A stretch of 6,595 bases of DNA from Bacteroidales bacterium (GTDB taxonomy: Bacteria > Bacteroidota > Bacteroidia > Bacteroidales > UBA10428): assembly GCA_030626465.1 (NCBI GenBank), contig DAOUOU010000155.1:1-6595 (forward strand). The letters run 5' to 3'. Positions within the stretch are counted from its first letter, which is position 1. Each line of letters starts with the position of its first letter. Below the pieces are notes generated by a model that saw only the letters and a program-made list of their open reading frames with translations, was not told where the DNA came from and did not search any database. The position numbers were made by a program, and so were the translations under genes. This document shows positions 6,570-6,595 of the stretch, in pieces.

Positions 6570-6595
6570 ATTAAAAATTAAAAATTAATAATTAA
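6569..6595. repeat. Short AT-only tandem-like repeat after the acyloxyacyl hydrolase stop
   Basis: Directly after the TGA the sequence consists only of A and T and contains two copies of ATTAAAA followed by ATTAATAATTAA, running to the window edge. Such strings are frequent between genes in Bacteroidota. It has no hairpin with GC pairs, so I do not call a terminator. The repeat may continue beyond the window. Confidence 0.4.

Overview
The window looks like an ordinary chromosomal segment from a Bacteroidota bacterium. The DNA is AT-rich. It carries gldF and gldG, which are characteristic of that phylum, beside a dnaN of the length usual there. Other genes also look like Bacteroidota versions: a DnaQ-type exonuclease with an ExoX-like C-terminal tail and a PagL-like outer-membrane acyloxyacyl hydrolase. 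Obvious Shine-Dalgarno sequences are largely absent, and one candidate promoter fits the TTTG/TAnnTTTG pattern of the phylum. I cannot assign a genus.

Layout: five main genes lie on the minus strand, read from right to left. They are gldF (5299-4568), gldG (4547-2835), dnaN (2605-1475), a DEDDh 3'-5' exonuclease (1377-589) and a fumarylacetoacetate hydrolase-family enzyme cut by the left edge (531-1). A 229-base gap between gldG and dnaN holds two overlapping, membrane-type small reading frames. The first is coupled to the gldG stop by an ATGA overlap, and a single-base shift would join it to the second. A strong hairpin with a GGAA tetraloop and a U-rich tail follows dnaN. On the plus strand, divergent from gldF, lies a 378-residue PagL-like outer-membrane protein (5433-6569). 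A 133-base intergenic region separates it from gldF.

How the parts relate: GldF and GldG form the membrane part of an ABC transporter first known from gliding motility; its ATPase GldA is not in the window. The sliding clamp and the proofreading-type exonuclease are adjacent and plausibly work together. Just after its catalytic domain the exonuclease has a KLSLY motif, close to the clamp-binding consensus and placed much like that of E. coli DnaQ. The FAH-family enzyme and the outer-membrane hydrolase have no evident functional link to the others.

I found no mobile element, CRISPR array, tRNA, rRNA or defence system, and nothing that amounts to a clearly new system. The points most worth a second look are the frameshifted small gene after gldG, the possible clamp-binding motif, and the Asn that replaces the catalytic Glu of PagL.
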